The position numbers and the translations under genes are program-made. From Oscillospiraceae bacterium (GTDB lineage Bacteria > Bacillota > Clostridia > Oscillospirales > Ruminococcaceae), in assembly GCA_017536625.1 (NCBI GenBank), contig JAFXGY010000032.1, forward strand, positions 1-64,000: a DNA stretch of 64,000 bases, in the 5' to 3' direction. Position 1 is the first letter of the stretch; every line of letters starts with the position of its first letter. This document shows positions 1-8,289 of the stretch, piece after piece. The notes beneath the pieces were generated by a model, which searched no databases, was not told where the DNA came from, and was given only the letters and a program-made list of their open reading frames with translations.

Positions 1-451
1 CATAGCATTTATCGGAAACAAGGCTTACAAATTCGTGCTTTACGTTGCGAAGGCGGTAGGAAAGAAGTTTGCCGGCACCGGCAGCGGCTTTGCGAAGGTC
101 GCGGTATGCGTTTGCAACCGCGGCGCCGTCTTCGACTGTAAAAACTCCGCCGGCGGTCATGGCGGTAATTTCTCCGGCGCTGTAACCGATGAAAGCTTCC
201 GCTTCCGGAAGAATTTCCTTCGCCGCTTCATAAAGAGCAAGCTGCTGAACAAACTGGAGCTGGAAGGAAACTTCCTCATCGGTAACTTCCGCGGCTTTGC
301 CTTTGCAGGCAAGGTTCATTGCATCGAAGCCGAAAACTTCGGAAGCCTTTTCAAAAATCTCTTTGGTATTTTCGGAATATTCGCAGATTCCTTTGCCCAT
401 TCCCGCATGGGAACAGCCGAATCCGGGGAAAATGAAAGCTGTTTTTTTCAA
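1..451 (-). CDS. fabD: Malonyl-CoA:ACP transacylase-like acyltransferase, C-terminal part outside window
   Basis: Only the N-terminal 150 residues are visible. They open with FIFPGFG and carry GYSAGE with the presumed nucleophile Ser91, the GxSxG elbow of acyltransferases that load malonyl groups onto acyl carrier protein for fatty acid synthesis. FabD normally has GQGSQ near the N terminus and GHSLGE at the elbow; here these read GFGCS and GYSAGE, so this is either a divergent FabD or another acyltransferase of the same fold. The TTG at 449-451 is taken as start because GGAGGG sits 8 bases upstream and no in-frame ATG competes. It diverges from acpP, which encodes the expected acceptor protein. 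Confidence 0.72.
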   Translation of the reverse strand, partial: MKKTAFIFPGFGCSHAGMGKGICEYSENTKEIFEKASEVFGFDAMNLACKGKAAEVTDEEVSFQLQFVQQLALYEAAKEILPEAEAFIGYSAGEITAMTAGGVFTVEDGAAVANAYRDLRKAAAGAGKLLSYRLRNVKHEFVSLVSDKCY

Positions 452-496
452 AATAAAAACCCTCCGTAAACAATAATACAGAATAACACAAATACT

Positions 497-524
497 AATA
501 TACCACAATTTCCCGCAATTTCAA
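497..524 (-). promoter_or_regulatory. Promoter for fabD-like gene
   Basis: On the minus strand TTGAAA (519-524) and TATATT (497-502) are separated by 16 bases, about 45 bases before the TTG start. The match is reasonable but not consensus. Confidence 0.45.
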
Positions 525-565
525 GATTAATCACCAAACATTGAAATAAATTTGCGCAAAAAACA

Positions 566-594
566 TTGACAACTTAAACTCTTTTATATATGAT
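566..594 (+). promoter_or_regulatory. Promoter for acpP
   Basis: TTGACA (566-571) and TATGAT (589-594) are separated by 17 bases, a near-consensus vegetative sigma-factor promoter 62 bases before the acpP start. Confidence 0.8.
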
Positions 595-656
595 AATGAA
601 AGTAAAAAAAACAAAGGCTTAAAAAAGCCGGTTTTAATTATAGGAGGTAATTTTCA

Positions 657-884
657 ATGGTATTTGAAAAAGTAAGAGAAATTCTTTGCGATCAGCTTGA
701 TATCGATCCCGAAGAAGTTACCCTTGATACCAACATTATCGATGATCTCGGTGCAGATTCCCTCGATCTCGTTGATTTCGTAATGTCCCTTGAGGACGAA
801 TTCGATCAGGAGATTCCCGACGAAGATATCGAAAGCATCAGAACCATCGGCGATATCGTTTCTTACATCGAGAATTCCCTTTAA
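657..884 (+). CDS. acpP: Acyl carrier protein
   Basis: A 75-residue acidic four-helix protein that carries growing acyl chains in fatty acid synthesis. The GADSLD motif places the phosphopantetheine-bearing serine at residue 35, the usual position, and total length is normal for AcpP. AGGAGG lies 9 bases before the ATG. It is transcribed away from the fabD-like gene and followed after 94 bases by proS, with a weak hairpin between them, so some read-through into proS is possible. Recognition is secure; the only alternative would be a specialised carrier protein, for which there is no neighbouring biosynthetic cluster. Confidence 0.95.
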   Translation: MVFEKVREILCDQLDIDPEEVTLDTNIIDDLGADSLDLVDFVMSLEDEFDQEIPDEDIESIRTIGDIVSYIENSL

Positions 885-921
885 TCGTGCGTTTTTTAAA
901 GAATAATGCATAAAGAAGATC

Positions 922-951
922 GCGGAACGGCTCGTTCCGCTATTTTCGTTT
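922..951 (+). terminator. Weak hairpin between acpP and proS
   Basis: GCGGAAC (922-928) pairs with GTTCCGC (934-940) around a five-base loop and is followed by a broken T stretch. It may attenuate rather than stop transcription from the acpP promoter. Confidence 0.45.
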
Positions 952-978
952 ATGCAAAAAAGAGGAGTTAATATTAAA

Positions 979-2415
979 ATGGCAGACCAGAAAAAAATGG
1001 TAGAGGCGATAACCTCCATGGAGGACGACTTCGCCCAATGGTACACCGACGTTGTTAAAAAAGCAGAACTTATAGACTATTCCAGCGTTCGCGGATGCAT
1101 GGTTCTTCGCCCTTATGGCTACGCTATCTGGGAAAATATCCAGAAGCTTTTTGATGCACGCTTCAAAGCAACCGGACACGAAAACGTCTATATGCCCATG
1201 TTCATTCCCGAAAGCCTTCTTCAGAAGGAAAAAGATCATATCGAAGGATTCGCTCCCGAAGTTGCATGGATCACCATGGGCGGCGGCGAACAGCTCCAGG
1301 AAAGAATGTGCGTTCGCCCCACTTCCGAAACCCTTTTCTGCGACCACTATGCACATGTAATCAAATCCTACCGCGACCTTCCGAAACTTTATAACCAGTG
1401 GTGCTCCGTAGTCCGCTGGGAAAAAACCACCCGTCCCTTCCTTCGTTCCATGGAATTCCTTTGGCAGGAAGGCCACACCATGCACGAAACCGCGGAAGAA
1501 GCCATTGCGGAAACCGAACAGATGCTCAACATCTATGCTGACGTCTGCGAAAAGAACTTCGCAATCCCGATGATCAAAGGCCAGAAAACCGAAAAAGAAA
1601 AATTTGCAGGCGCAGAAGCGACCTATACCATCGAAGCAATGATGCACGACGGCAAGGCTCTTCAGTCCGGCACTTCCCATTTCTTCGGCGACGGCTTTGC
1701 AAAAGCATTCGACGTCCAGTTCACCGGACGCGATAACCAGCTCCACACCCCGTTCGAAACTTCCTGGGGCGTTTCCACTCGTCTTATCGGTGCAATCATC
1801 ATGACCCACGGCGATAACAACGGTCTTGTTCTTCCTCCGGACGTTGCTCCGATTCAGGTCGTAATCGTTCCCGCTCAGCAGCACAAAGAAGGCGTTCTTG
1901 ACGCCGCAAGAGCAGTTAAAGACCGCCTTGCAAAATTCTGCAGAGTAAAACTTGACGACAGCGAACAGACCCCTGGCTGGAAATTCGCTGAATATGAAAT
2001 GAAAGGCGTTCCGGTACGTCTCGAAATCGGACCCCGCGATATTGCAAACAACCAGTGCGTTCTTGTTCGCCGCGATAACCGCGAAAAATATTTCGTATCC
2101 CTCGATGAACTCGAAACCAAGATTCCCGAAATCCTCGGACTTGTTCGCGACGGTCTTTATCAGAGAGCGCTTGAAAACCGCGAAAACCGCACCTTCACCG
2201 CCCATGACCTTGACGAATTCATCAAACTTGCCAACAGCGGCAACTGCTTCATCAAATCCATGTGGTGCGGCGACCGTGAATGTGAAGATAAACTTAAAGA
2301 GGTTGCAGGCGTTTCTTCCCGCTGCATGCCTTTTGAGCAGGAACACATCAGCGATGTTTGCCCCGTTTGCGGAAAACCCGCAACCAAAATGGTATATTGG
2401 GGAAAAGCATATTAA
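979..2415 (+). CDS. proS: Prolyl-tRNA synthetase, archaeal/eukaryal type
   Basis: A 478-residue class II aminoacyl-tRNA synthetase that charges tRNA-Pro with proline in the cytoplasm. Visible are the motif 2 region with [20 protein letters not shown], the [12 protein letters not shown] segment of motif 3, the anticodon-binding domain after about residue 280, and a C-terminal zinc-type domain with several cysteines (CGDREC, CPVCG) ending in tyrosine. It has none of the long editing insertion of the common bacterial ProRS, which fits the shorter ProRS type shared by archaea, eukaryotes and many Firmicutes. The ATG at 979 follows GAGGAG by 11 bases; an in-frame ATG at 952 lacks a binding site and was not used. 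Confidence 0.95.
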   Translation: MADQKKMVEAITSMEDDFAQWYTDVVKKAELIDYSSVRGCMVLRPYGYAIWENIQKLFDARFKATGHENVYMPMFIPESLLQKEKDHIEGFAPEVAWITMGGGEQLQERMCVRPTSETLFCDHYAHVIKSYRDLPKLYNQWCSVVRWEKTTRPFLRSMEFLWQEGHTMHETAEEAIAETEQMLNIYADVCEKNFAIPMIKGQKTEKEKFAGAEATYTIEAMMHDGKALQSGTSHFFGDGFAKAFDVQFTGRDNQLHTPFETSWGVSTRLIGAIIMTHGDNNGLVLPPDVAPIQVVIVPAQQHKEGVLDAARAVKDRLAKFCRVKLDDSEQTPGWKFAEYEMKGVPVRLEIGPRDIANNQCVLVRRDNREKYFVSLDELETKIPEILGLVRDGLYQRALENRENRTFTAHDLDEFIKLANSGNCFIKSMWCGDRECEDKLKEVAGVSSRCMPFEQEHISDVCPVCGKPATKMVYWGKAY

Positions 2416-2431
2416 TTTTTCCACACAGAAC

Positions 2432-2466
2432 AAAAATCCCGTTCATCCGAACGGGATTTTTTTGTT
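2432..2466 (+). terminator. Intrinsic terminator after proS
   Basis: A 13-bp perfect stem (AAAAATCCCGTTC with its complement at 2449-2461) around a four-base loop, running into a T tract. Confidence 0.9.
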
Positions 2467-2562
2467 TAGCCTTCCAGAGATTAAAATGGCTAGATTTTTC
2501 ATGATGGACGAGGAACTAACTTCTCTAACAAATAAACCGTCTTTGCAGACGACTGGGGGAAT

Positions 2563-2787
2563 TTATCTAAAATCGAACAAATCTTTTGGACTAATCTCAA
2601 GAACTTCACATAATTTAAATATGACATCAAAAGAAACGCCAACATTCCCCAATTCTATCGCACTTATGTGACTTCTGTCTATATCAACAAGTTCCGCAAG
2701 CTGAAGCTGTGTAAGTTTTTTTCTTTTTCTATAATAAACCACATTAAGTCCGAATTTTTCATAAAATTCTTTATATTCTGATTTCAT
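2563..2787 (-). CDS. Small XRE-family helix-turn-helix regulator
   Basis: A 74-residue protein that is almost entirely one Cro/CI-type HTH domain: YYRKRKKLTQLQLAELVDID and RSHISAIELGN are the first helices and the recognition helix, followed by a second helix pair (FKLCEVLEISPKDLF). Such proteins bind operator DNA and repress, often their own gene. The ATG at 2787 is used because AGGTGA sits 5 to 6 bases upstream; the GTG three codons earlier overlaps that site. It diverges from a small lipoprotein gene, and an inverted repeat lies over its own ribosome binding site. Codon use is more AT-rich than in the flanking housekeeping genes, so it may be acquired. Confidence 0.85.
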   Translation of the reverse strand: MKSEYKEFYEKFGLNVVYYRKRKKLTQLQLAELVDIDRSHISAIELGNVGVSFDVIFKLCEVLEISPKDLFDFR

Positions 2788-2823
2788 AAAAATCACCTCA
2801 ATTTATAATTTTAGGTGATTTTT
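2788..2823. promoter_or_regulatory. Inverted repeat over the XRE gene leader, candidate operator
   Basis: AAAAATCACCT (2788-2798) is repeated perfectly inverted at 2813-2823 with a 14-base AT-rich gap. The left arm contains the ribosome binding site of the XRE gene, so it could be an autorepression operator or a hairpin that hides the site in mRNA. Confidence 0.5.
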
Positions 2824-2859
2824 ACAATTCATAAACCTTGTTATAATATCGTAGCGCTA

Positions 2860-2888
2860 TTGACACAAGTCATTTTATGTTGTAGAAT
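2860..2888 (+). promoter_or_regulatory. Promoter for small lipoprotein gene
   Basis: TTGACA (2860-2865), 17-base spacer, TAGAAT (2883-2888); 38 bases before the start codon of the lipoprotein at 2927. Confidence 0.75.
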
Positions 2889-2926
2889 AAAAATTACAAA
2901 ATTTCTTTTGAAAAGAGGAATAAAAA

Positions 2927-3223
2927 ATGAAAAAACTTATCCCATTGCTTCTGGTCTTAATTATTATTCTTTCACTTTGTGCATGCGGTTCACCTGAAAG
3001 AAAAGTTGTTGGAACGTGGCTCAATCCCAATGGTACGGTTTTTTGTGAGCTGATGAAAGACGGAACAGGTATAGATTCAAACGGTCGTTTTTTTACTTGG
3101 AAACTGAGCGATAACACCCTGATTCGTATCTATCCACATAATGGCAATGTTCAGCAATCAACATATGATGAAGAAACAGACACCATAAAACTTCCCGGTG
3201 GCACCCTTACAAGACAAAAATAA
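2927..3223 (+). CDS. Small lipoprotein with lipocalin-like GTW region
   Basis: A 98-residue predicted lipoprotein. Residues 1-19 form a lysine-led signal peptide with an isoleucine/leucine-rich core and the lipobox LCAC, making Cys20 the lipid anchor on the outer face of the membrane. The mature part has VVGTWLNPNG and DGTG followed by short alternating strands, as in small beta-barrel lipocalin-like or DUF5640-like domains of Firmicutes, but the match is only by eye. AAGAGGAA precedes the ATG and a strong promoter lies upstream. The ligand or role is unknown. It stands alone with an orphan downstream gene. Confidence 0.8.
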   Translation: MKKLIPLLLVLIIILSLCACGSPERKVVGTWLNPNGTVFCELMKDGTGIDSNGRFFTWKLSDNTLIRIYPHNGNVQQSTYDEETDTIKLPGGTLTRQK

Positions 3224-3240
3224 GTATAATAACGTATTTT

Positions 3241-3537
3241 ATGCTTACAATTCCTAAAAAATATTTAGAATCACTCAAACGTATTCTTGAATGGCACAAA
3301 CGGAATTATTCAGAAATTGATTTTATTATCTATATCGAACACCTTATTTCTGCTTTTGATTTTGCTAACAAAAGTACCGATGAAATTTCAATAAATCTTG
3401 ACGGTAAAACATATTGGTACTACATAAGAGAATCCGTTTATGATGCTAAAATGAATATCCCACTAGACGGTATCGAAACCAAAGATATTGTCGAAATACA
3501 CGAATGGGCAAACGAAAATTATCTGCATAGCAAATGA
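3241..3537 (+). CDS. Hypothetical protein, AT-rich
   Basis: A 98-residue soluble, charged protein I do not recognise. It has no signal peptide or membrane segment; aromatic-rich stretches such as GKTYWYYIRES suggest a small folded domain. No ribosome binding site is visible before the ATG at 3241, which lies 17 bases after the lipoprotein stop, so expression would depend on coupling to that gene. Its base composition resembles the two preceding genes rather than the rest of the window. It could be a degraded or recently arrived gene. Confidence 0.55.
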   Translation: MLTIPKKYLESLKRILEWHKRNYSEIDFIIYIEHLISAFDFANKSTDEISINLDGKTYWYYIRESVYDAKMNIPLDGIETKDIVEIHEWANENYLHSK

Positions 3538-3544
3538 TTTTAAA

Positions 3545-3601
3545 AGCCTTCCGTCATTTTCCTTAAAAACGTCACCTCCCCTTTCTGGGGAGGATTTTTT
3601 T
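3545..3601 (+). terminator. Terminator hairpin derived from an R1 repeat fragment
   Basis: CCTCCCC (3575-3581) pairs with GGGGAGG (3587-3593) and runs into seven Ts. The 57 bases also contain CCTTCCGTCATTTT and CACCTCCCCTTT, blocks of the R1 element family found at 23208 and 33186, so this looks like an internally deleted R1 copy now serving as terminator. Confidence 0.6.
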
Positions 3602-3661
3602 GTTTTTTCATAACCTCTTTTTTCTTCGCATAGATTTTAACCAAAAAGGAGGTTTTATAAA

Positions 3662-4933
3662 ACGGAAAATTTTGCTTTTTCTCTCGATTACGTTTCAAAA
3701 ATCGTCTGGGGACCCGCTCTTTTGATTCTTCTTCTGGCGGTGGGGATCTTCCTTACTTTATTTTCCGGCTTTTTCCCTTTTCGCAAGGCCGGATTCATCA
3801 TAAAATCCACCTTCGGCGGAATTTCCGGGAACAAAAAAGCTTTTTCCGCGGCTGCAACCGCCCTTGGGGCAACGGTTGGCACCGGGAACATAATCGGTGT
3901 TTCCGCCGCGATTTCCATCGGCGGTGCCGGAGCGGTCTTTTGGATGTGGGTGGGGGCGTTCTTTGGAATGATGCTTAAATTTGCCGAAGCCGCTCTTGCG
4001 GTCAAATATAAAGGCGGCGCGAATATTTATATTGAAAAGGCCTTCGGCGGAAGAACCTTTTCAGTCCTTTGGTGCATCTGCTGTGTGCTTGCTTCGTTCG
4101 GCGGCGGAAATATGATCCAGAGCAACGCCGCCGGGGATATCTTCGAAAAAGCTTTGGGCATATCCCCTTTGATCATCGGCGCGGCGATCTGCGCAGTAAC
4201 AGCATTCGTTCTTTTCCGCGGCGCGGATTTTATCACGAAGGCTTCATCATTCCTTGTGCCGCTGATGGCGGTTATTTATATTTTGGGCTGTTTTGCGGTT
4301 CTTTTCATCTTCCGGGAAAATATTATCCCCGCTTTTTCCGAAATTTTCTCTTCCGCTTTCGAACCTCTTTCCGCCGGCGGAGGAATCGCCGGAATTCTTC
4401 TTTCCGAATCCCTTCGTGCGGGGCTTTCCAAGGGCAGTTTTACCCACGAAGCGGGAATGGGCTCCGCTTCCCTTGCCCATGCCGAAAGCGGCGAAAAAAG
4501 CCCTTTGCGCCAGGGCTGCTGGGGTATTGCAGAGGTTTTTATTGATACCGTTCTTGTCTGTTCTCTCACAGCGCTTGTTATTCTTTCCGTTCCCGGAGCA
4601 GGTTCCGCCGAGGAGGCTTTTCATTCCGTTTTCGGGTTATACGGTGATATTTTTCTTTGCGTATCAATGTTCCTTTTTGCTTTGGCGGCGGTTTTCGGCT
4701 GGGCTTTTTATGGAGAAAAAGCCCTTTTGCATATTACAAAAAGCAAAAAAGCAGCTTTTTTCTATCGAACAATTTTTTGTTTTGCCGCAATTTTCGGTAC
4801 GGCAATCGAAATTCCGGTTATTTGGAGCATAACGGATATTTTCAACGGACTTATGATTTTCCCGAACCTTGCGGCAATAATGGTTCTTACGCCAAAAGTT
4901 TTTGAAATTGCAAAAGAAAATCCCGCTTCCTGA
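3662..4933 (+). CDS. Alanine/glycine:cation symporter (AGCS family), ACG at the start position
   Basis: A multi-pass sodium- or proton-coupled amino-acid importer of the inner membrane, 423 residues. The N-terminal ENFAFSLDYVSKIVWGPALL leads into the first membrane helix, and ATALGATVGTGNIIGVSAAI is the family signature; GAFFGMMLKFAEAALAVKY and MGSASLAHAES are other hallmarks. The codon where Met is expected, 9 bases after a perfect AAGGAGG, reads ACG (3662-3664). There is no in-frame ATG, GTG or TTG between there and the TTG at 3722, which falls inside helix 1 and would cut it. Either ACG is used, or the gene lost its start by one base change, or this base is misread. The coding sequence otherwise looks intact. 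Confidence 0.8.
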   Translation, partial: TENFAFSLDYVSKIVWGPALLILLLAVGIFLTLFSGFFPFRKAGFIIKSTFGGISGNKKAFSAAATALGATVGTGNIIGVSAAISIGGAGAVFWMWVGAFFGMMLKFAEAALAVKYKGGANIYIEKAFGGRTFSVLWCICCVLASFGGGNMIQSNAAGDIFEKALGISPLIIGAAICAVTAFVLFRGADFITKASSFLVPLMAVIYILGCFAVLFIFRENIIPAFSEIFSSAFEPLSAGGGIAGILLSESLRAGLSKGSFTHEAGMGSASLAHAESGEKSPLRQGCWGIAEVFIDTVLVCSLTALVILSVPGAGSAEEAFHSVFGLYGDIFLCVSMFLFALAAVFGWAFYGEKALLHITKSKKAAFFYRTIFCFAAIFGTAIEIPVIWSITDIFNGLMIFPNLAAIMVLTPKVFEIAKENPAS

Positions 4934-4946
4934 GCGGGATTTTTTC
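4917..4946. terminator. Bidirectional terminator overlapping the symporter stop
   Basis: AAAATCCCGCT (4917-4927) pairs with AGCGGGATTTT; the TGA stop lies in and beside the loop. T runs on both strands let it serve the symporter and the converging lipoprotein operon. Confidence 0.88.
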
Positions 4947-4949
4947 TAT

Positions 4950-6068
4950 TCACGGTTCAAAAGCGTAATCATAAAAATCAATTACTTTTTCCGTTCCGTC
5001 TTTATATATTGCTGTAAGGGTGGTTTCTTCCGGAATTATTCCGCCTTTGCGGAAAATAAAGCCTTCTTTTTCATCAATGAACGTTTCGCTGAGTTCGTTT
5101 CCGTCCTTATCAATAAAGCGATAGCCGCCTTCCATGACTTTTCCGTTTTCATCACGGCAAACGGTCGCAAGCTGGCTCATTTCTCCGGCGCACCAGGCTA
5201 TTCCGATAAATCTTCCGTCCGGAAGTTCATCGAAATCTATAAGGTGATATTTATCGCAGATTATCTTTCCGCTTCCGTCAAGTATTCTTGCTGTTCCGCC
5301 GAAAAGTCCGCCTTCGCTTCTTCCGGCAACGATTCTTCCTTCAAATGGGGAATAAATATAGCTGTAAATTGCCGGAACGACTTCGTTTCCTTCTGTGTCA
5401 ACAAGGCCAAGACCTATTTCCATATCCGTAGGACCGTAATAATATTGAACTTTTTCGAACCCGCAGACATAGTCATTATAAATATCCCCGGGTTTCCCTG
5501 CAGGAACATATCCTTCTTCGATGATTTCTCCTTCTTTATTGAATTTATAAGAATAGTGACTTCCTTCAAGGGAGATATAAAGCCAGAATGTTGTTCCGGG
5601 CTGATATCCTTTGTTTCTTTCAAAAGCATAGCTGTCCGCAGGAATCGAAAGCAAAAGCGTTCCGTCATCGAAGAAGAATTCATAAAGGATTCTTTCTCTT
5701 TCACCGATTCCGCTTACTCTTGCATCTTCATCATAAGTGATTGCGGGCATGGTTCCTTCCTTTTTTCCAAGGGCATAAAGAGTTTTTTCGCCGATTTCGC
5801 CCACTTTTCTGTAAACGTCATATTCCGGAGCGAAAATGATTTTTCCGTCCTTCTGAACGCCGTATTTTTCATCGGCGGTTTTGAAGGTGCAGTTTTCGAT
5901 AATTTTCATCTCTTCTTCCGGTTCCTTTTCAGGTTCTTTTTCCGGAACTTCCGGTTCGCTATGCTGTTCTTCCGGCTGTGATGATTCCGGATTTTCTTCG
6001 GGCACGGAATTTGAGCACCCGCAGAAAATCATCATGAGCATCAGTAAAAAAGCAATTATTCTTTTCAT
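4950..6068 (-). CDS. Lipoprotein, one WFIDKDG-type module
   Basis: A 372-residue surface lipoprotein: signal peptide with lipobox FCGC (Cys18), a Glu/Pro-rich linker to about residue 55, then one full copy of a module of about 310 residues. The module starts DEKYGVQKDGKIIFAPEYD, which resembles WG/KWG-repeat proteins, passes LVDTEGNEVVPAIYSYI and GKIICDKYHLIDFD, and ends with YRFIDKDGNELSE. The same landmarks appear in order in the genes at 10979, 15880 and 36054. Function is unknown; the beta-rich repeats suggest binding rather than catalysis. ATG at 6068 follows GGGAGGTG; the ATG-like codon three upstream is too close to it. Last gene of an operon read from the promoter at 8190. Confidence 0.85.
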   Translation of the reverse strand: MKRIIAFLLMLMMIFCGCSNSVPEENPESSQPEEQHSEPEVPEKEPEKEPEEEMKIIENCTFKTADEKYGVQKDGKIIFAPEYDVYRKVGEIGEKTLYALGKKEGTMPAITYDEDARVSGIGERERILYEFFFDDGTLLLSIPADSYAFERNKGYQPGTTFWLYISLEGSHYSYKFNKEGEIIEEGYVPAGKPGDIYNDYVCGFEKVQYYYGPTDMEIGLGLVDTEGNEVVPAIYSYIYSPFEGRIVAGRSEGGLFGGTARILDGSGKIICDKYHLIDFDELPDGRFIGIAWCAGEMSQLATVCRDENGKVMEGGYRFIDKDGNELSETFIDEKEGFIFRKGGIIPEETTLTAIYKDGTEKVIDFYDYAFEP

Positions 6069-6089
6069 CAAAAGCACCTCCCAAAAAAA

Positions 6090-6422
6090 TTATTTATTAA
6101 AATATCCTTTTATATCCGCATTTCCCCAGATTTCTTCGATGCGTTCTTCCGAACCGTAGGCTGCGATAAAATCTTCGTAATCAAGACCGTAATATTCAAT
6201 ATAATGATAGATATTCATAAGGCATTCTTCCTCTTCCGAATAAAGCGTTTTGGTGTATTCATCGAAAGTAAGAAAAGCCTTTAAATTGGATTTTTGATAT
6301 TCCGCACGGAATTCATCGGAATTTATATAATCTATAATCCCAATCTCGATATAATGAGAATCGCTTGGGTGGGAACAGTTATTTATAGGGTGGCCGAGTT
6401 CGCTTCCCTTTTCATAAATCAC
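6090..6422 (-). CDS. Hypothetical acidic protein inside lipoprotein operon
   Basis: A 110-residue soluble acidic protein without signal peptide or known domain. Its GTG start overlaps the TGA stop of the preceding lipoprotein gene by four bases (GTGA), which indicates translational coupling; AAAAAAGG is the only upstream binding-site candidate. The C-terminal half is helical and tyrosine-rich (YHYIEYYGLDYEDFIAAYG). It is the only member of this operon not made as a lipoprotein. The GTG is the sole plausible start, so the exact N terminus is less certain than the frame. Confidence 0.65.
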   Translation of the reverse strand: MIYEKGSELGHPINNCSHPSDSHYIEIGIIDYINSDEFRAEYQKSNLKAFLTFDEYTKTLYSEEEECLMNIYHYIEYYGLDYEDFIAAYGSEERIEEIWGNADIKGYFNK

Positions 6423-8137
6423 CTTTTTTCCGCCGGATTCAAAATAAACCGTGATGCGGTTATCATATATTTTGATTTCCCAAATCGGAAACTCCTTGAT
6501 TTTTCCGGTACATTCGGTAAAAATCCATCCGTTTTCTTCCGAAAATGCAATTTATAAACCGTCCACATGGTTCTGAATTCGGTGATATAAAAAACATCTT
6601 CCTTGTTTTCCGGAAAACCTTTTGCAAAGGCAAGAAAATTTTCGTACCCAAAAGCCTTTTCCGTACCATAGCAGGTGTATCCTTCGTTTACTATATCATC
6701 AACATAGCTTTCGGAAGTGCGGTGGATTTTCATAAGTTTTTCCAGGACTTTATCGGAATATTTTTCTTCTTCCGGTTCTTCCGAAAGGCTTTTTTCCGGC
6801 TTCGAAGGCGTTTCATCTTCCGGAATCTTCGGCATTTCAATGGGGTACAAAGGTTCTTCAAGATAGAAAAATTCTTCTGTTCTTCCGAAATCCGGATATC
6901 TTATTATGATTTTATTTTCCTCTTCTTCAAGACGGATTGAATAGGTTTTCTGCGGGGGCGTTCCGGTATCGATATAATTTATCACAGAAAGGCTGCTGTA
7001 ATCGAGCACCGCGATTTCTATGGGCGGCGCATAGGGGTTAAAATCCTCCCTTACATAAGCGATTATTATATTATTGTTTCCGTCCATAAAAGCGGCAAGA
7101 ACTTCGTGCTTTTTGTCATATTTCGTGGGAAGCTCTGTTACCGTACGGATATGTTCCTTCGCGAAATCATATATTATGATTCCGCCTTCCGTCACAAAAA
7201 GTCCCACGGGAAAATCGCTCATATAAAAATAATTGCTGAGGGGCCCATATATCACAAGTTTTAAAACTTCGCTGCCTTTCGTGATTCTGAATTCTTCCCT
7301 GCCGGCATATTCATATTCCGCAAGTCCTGCGGTGAAACTGAAATCATTGTTATACCATGAAGGAAAATCCGCAGAACTGATTTTTTTGTTGGAAACATAT
7401 TTCCAGCCATTTTCTTCGATTTTAATTTCCAGAATCCCGCTGTAATATACAAAAAGATATTCCATTTCCGGGAATTCCGAATCCAGCGGACCGTTATAAT
7501 AGGAAGAATAATTTATATAGAGCATATCGCCCTTAAAGCTGTAATCCGTGACATAATGATAGCTTGGTCCGCCGCCGCAGGCAGCCAGAAAATACATATC
7601 TTTTTCGGCGTCATACGGAAAATAATCACGGTAATCTTCCGGTTCCCAGCCGAACCAGCGCCTTATTGTTTCCTCGGCGTATCTCCCCCCTACCCAAATG
7701 CTTTCGCCTTCGGTGCCTTCCTTTCGGTAATCCCTGTTTATGCCAAGAACCTTTTTATCAAGGCTTTTACATTGATTAAAAATATAGGTATATATTACTT
7801 CCGGCGCGGAATCTTCCGAAAATTCGGTATGCAGAGGCATCGGGTTCCCTATGGGTGCTACATATTTATCATAAATTTCCTGTCTCTCCTTCGGCATGAT
7901 TACCTCTTCCGGTTTTATTAGGAGCGGAGAAAAAACTTCGTCTGTTTTTTCAAGATAAGCCTTTTCCGTGCTTTCATCCGTGACAATGCTTGTGAAAATT
8001 ATTTCTTCCTGTTCTTCTTTCTGCGGTTCTTCATTCTTTTCCGGTGCGCTTTCGGGATTTTCAAAAGCAGGTTCTTCCGATACACCGCAGGAACAGAGCA
8101 TCATCATTGCCATAACCAGCGCAAGCAGTTTTTTCAT
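6419..8137 (-). CDS. Large lipoprotein of unknown function
   Basis: A 572-residue predicted lipoprotein, first gene of a three-gene operon. The leader ends in LCSC, giving Cys17 as lipid anchor, followed by a Glu/Pro-rich tether to about residue 45. The globular part has aromatic-rich beta segments, including a YKYVSNKK-like region near 250, and a second Glu/Pro linker near 460 (EDETPSKPEKSLSEEPEEE) before a C-terminal domain of about 100 residues. I see no copy of the WFIDKDG module. AAAGGAGA lies 7 bases before the ATG. The role may be binding at the cell surface, but nothing in the sequence identifies a ligand. Confidence 0.82.
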   Translation of the reverse strand: MKKLLALVMAMMMLCSCGVSEEPAFENPESAPEKNEEPQKEEQEEIIFTSIVTDESTEKAYLEKTDEVFSPLLIKPEEVIMPKERQEIYDKYVAPIGNPMPLHTEFSEDSAPEVIYTYIFNQCKSLDKKVLGINRDYRKEGTEGESIWVGGRYAEETIRRWFGWEPEDYRDYFPYDAEKDMYFLAACGGGPSYHYVTDYSFKGDMLYINYSSYYNGPLDSEFPEMEYLFVYYSGILEIKIEENGWKYVSNKKISSADFPSWYNNDFSFTAGLAEYEYAGREEFRITKGSEVLKLVIYGPLSNYFYMSDFPVGLFVTEGGIIIYDFAKEHIRTVTELPTKYDKKHEVLAAFMDGNNNIIIAYVREDFNPYAPPIEIAVLDYSSLSVINYIDTGTPPQKTYSIRLEEEENKIIIRYPDFGRTEEFFYLEEPLYPIEMPKIPEDETPSKPEKSLSEEPEEEKYSDKVLEKLMKIHRTSESYVDDIVNEGYTCYGTEKAFGYENFLAFAKGFPENKEDVFYITEFRTMWTVYKLHFRKKTDGFLPNVPEKSRSFRFGKSKYMITASRFILNPAEKR

Positions 8138-8189
8138 AAAGTTTCTCTCCTTTCGCCCAGTCGTTTTATATATGTCTAACTACAATCAT

Positions 8190-8218
8190 ATTGTACAACA
8201 GTAAAACATATTTGTCAA
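8190..8218 (-). promoter_or_regulatory. Promoter of lipoprotein operon 1
   Basis: On the minus strand TTGACA (8213-8218), 17 bases, TACAAT (8190-8195). The 29-base block matches the promoter of lipoprotein operon 2 (18033-18061) at 22 positions, including TTTTAC within the spacer and TGTACAAT. Confidence 0.8.
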
Positions 8219-8251
8219 TATAATCCTTTGTATTTTTTAAAAAAAGCCGAT

Positions 8252-8286
8252 AAAAAAATCGCTTCCGAAAAACGGAAGCGATTTTT
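8252..8286 (-). terminator. Terminator of the YczE-like gene
   Basis: CGCTTCCG and CGGAAGCG pair around a short loop between A and T runs; on the minus strand the T tract follows the stem just after the stop at 8290. Confidence 0.88.
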
Positions 8287-8289
8287 CTT

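Noticed and set aside
467-477. TAAACAATAAT next to the fabD-like gene, as possible relic of an R1/R2 end
   Set aside because: No interior sequence of either family is adjacent; an 11-base AT-rich match can arise by chance.
940-2433. 497-codon antisense frame over proS, and similar long antisense frames at 18183-19580, 20317-22011, 23924-25738 and 27652-29535
   Set aside because: Each lies exactly under a well-supported gene and shows no domain, start context or promoter of its own.
3722-4933. Symporter starting at TTG 3722
   Set aside because: It would remove the conserved segment before and within helix 1 and lacks a ribosome binding site at proper distance.
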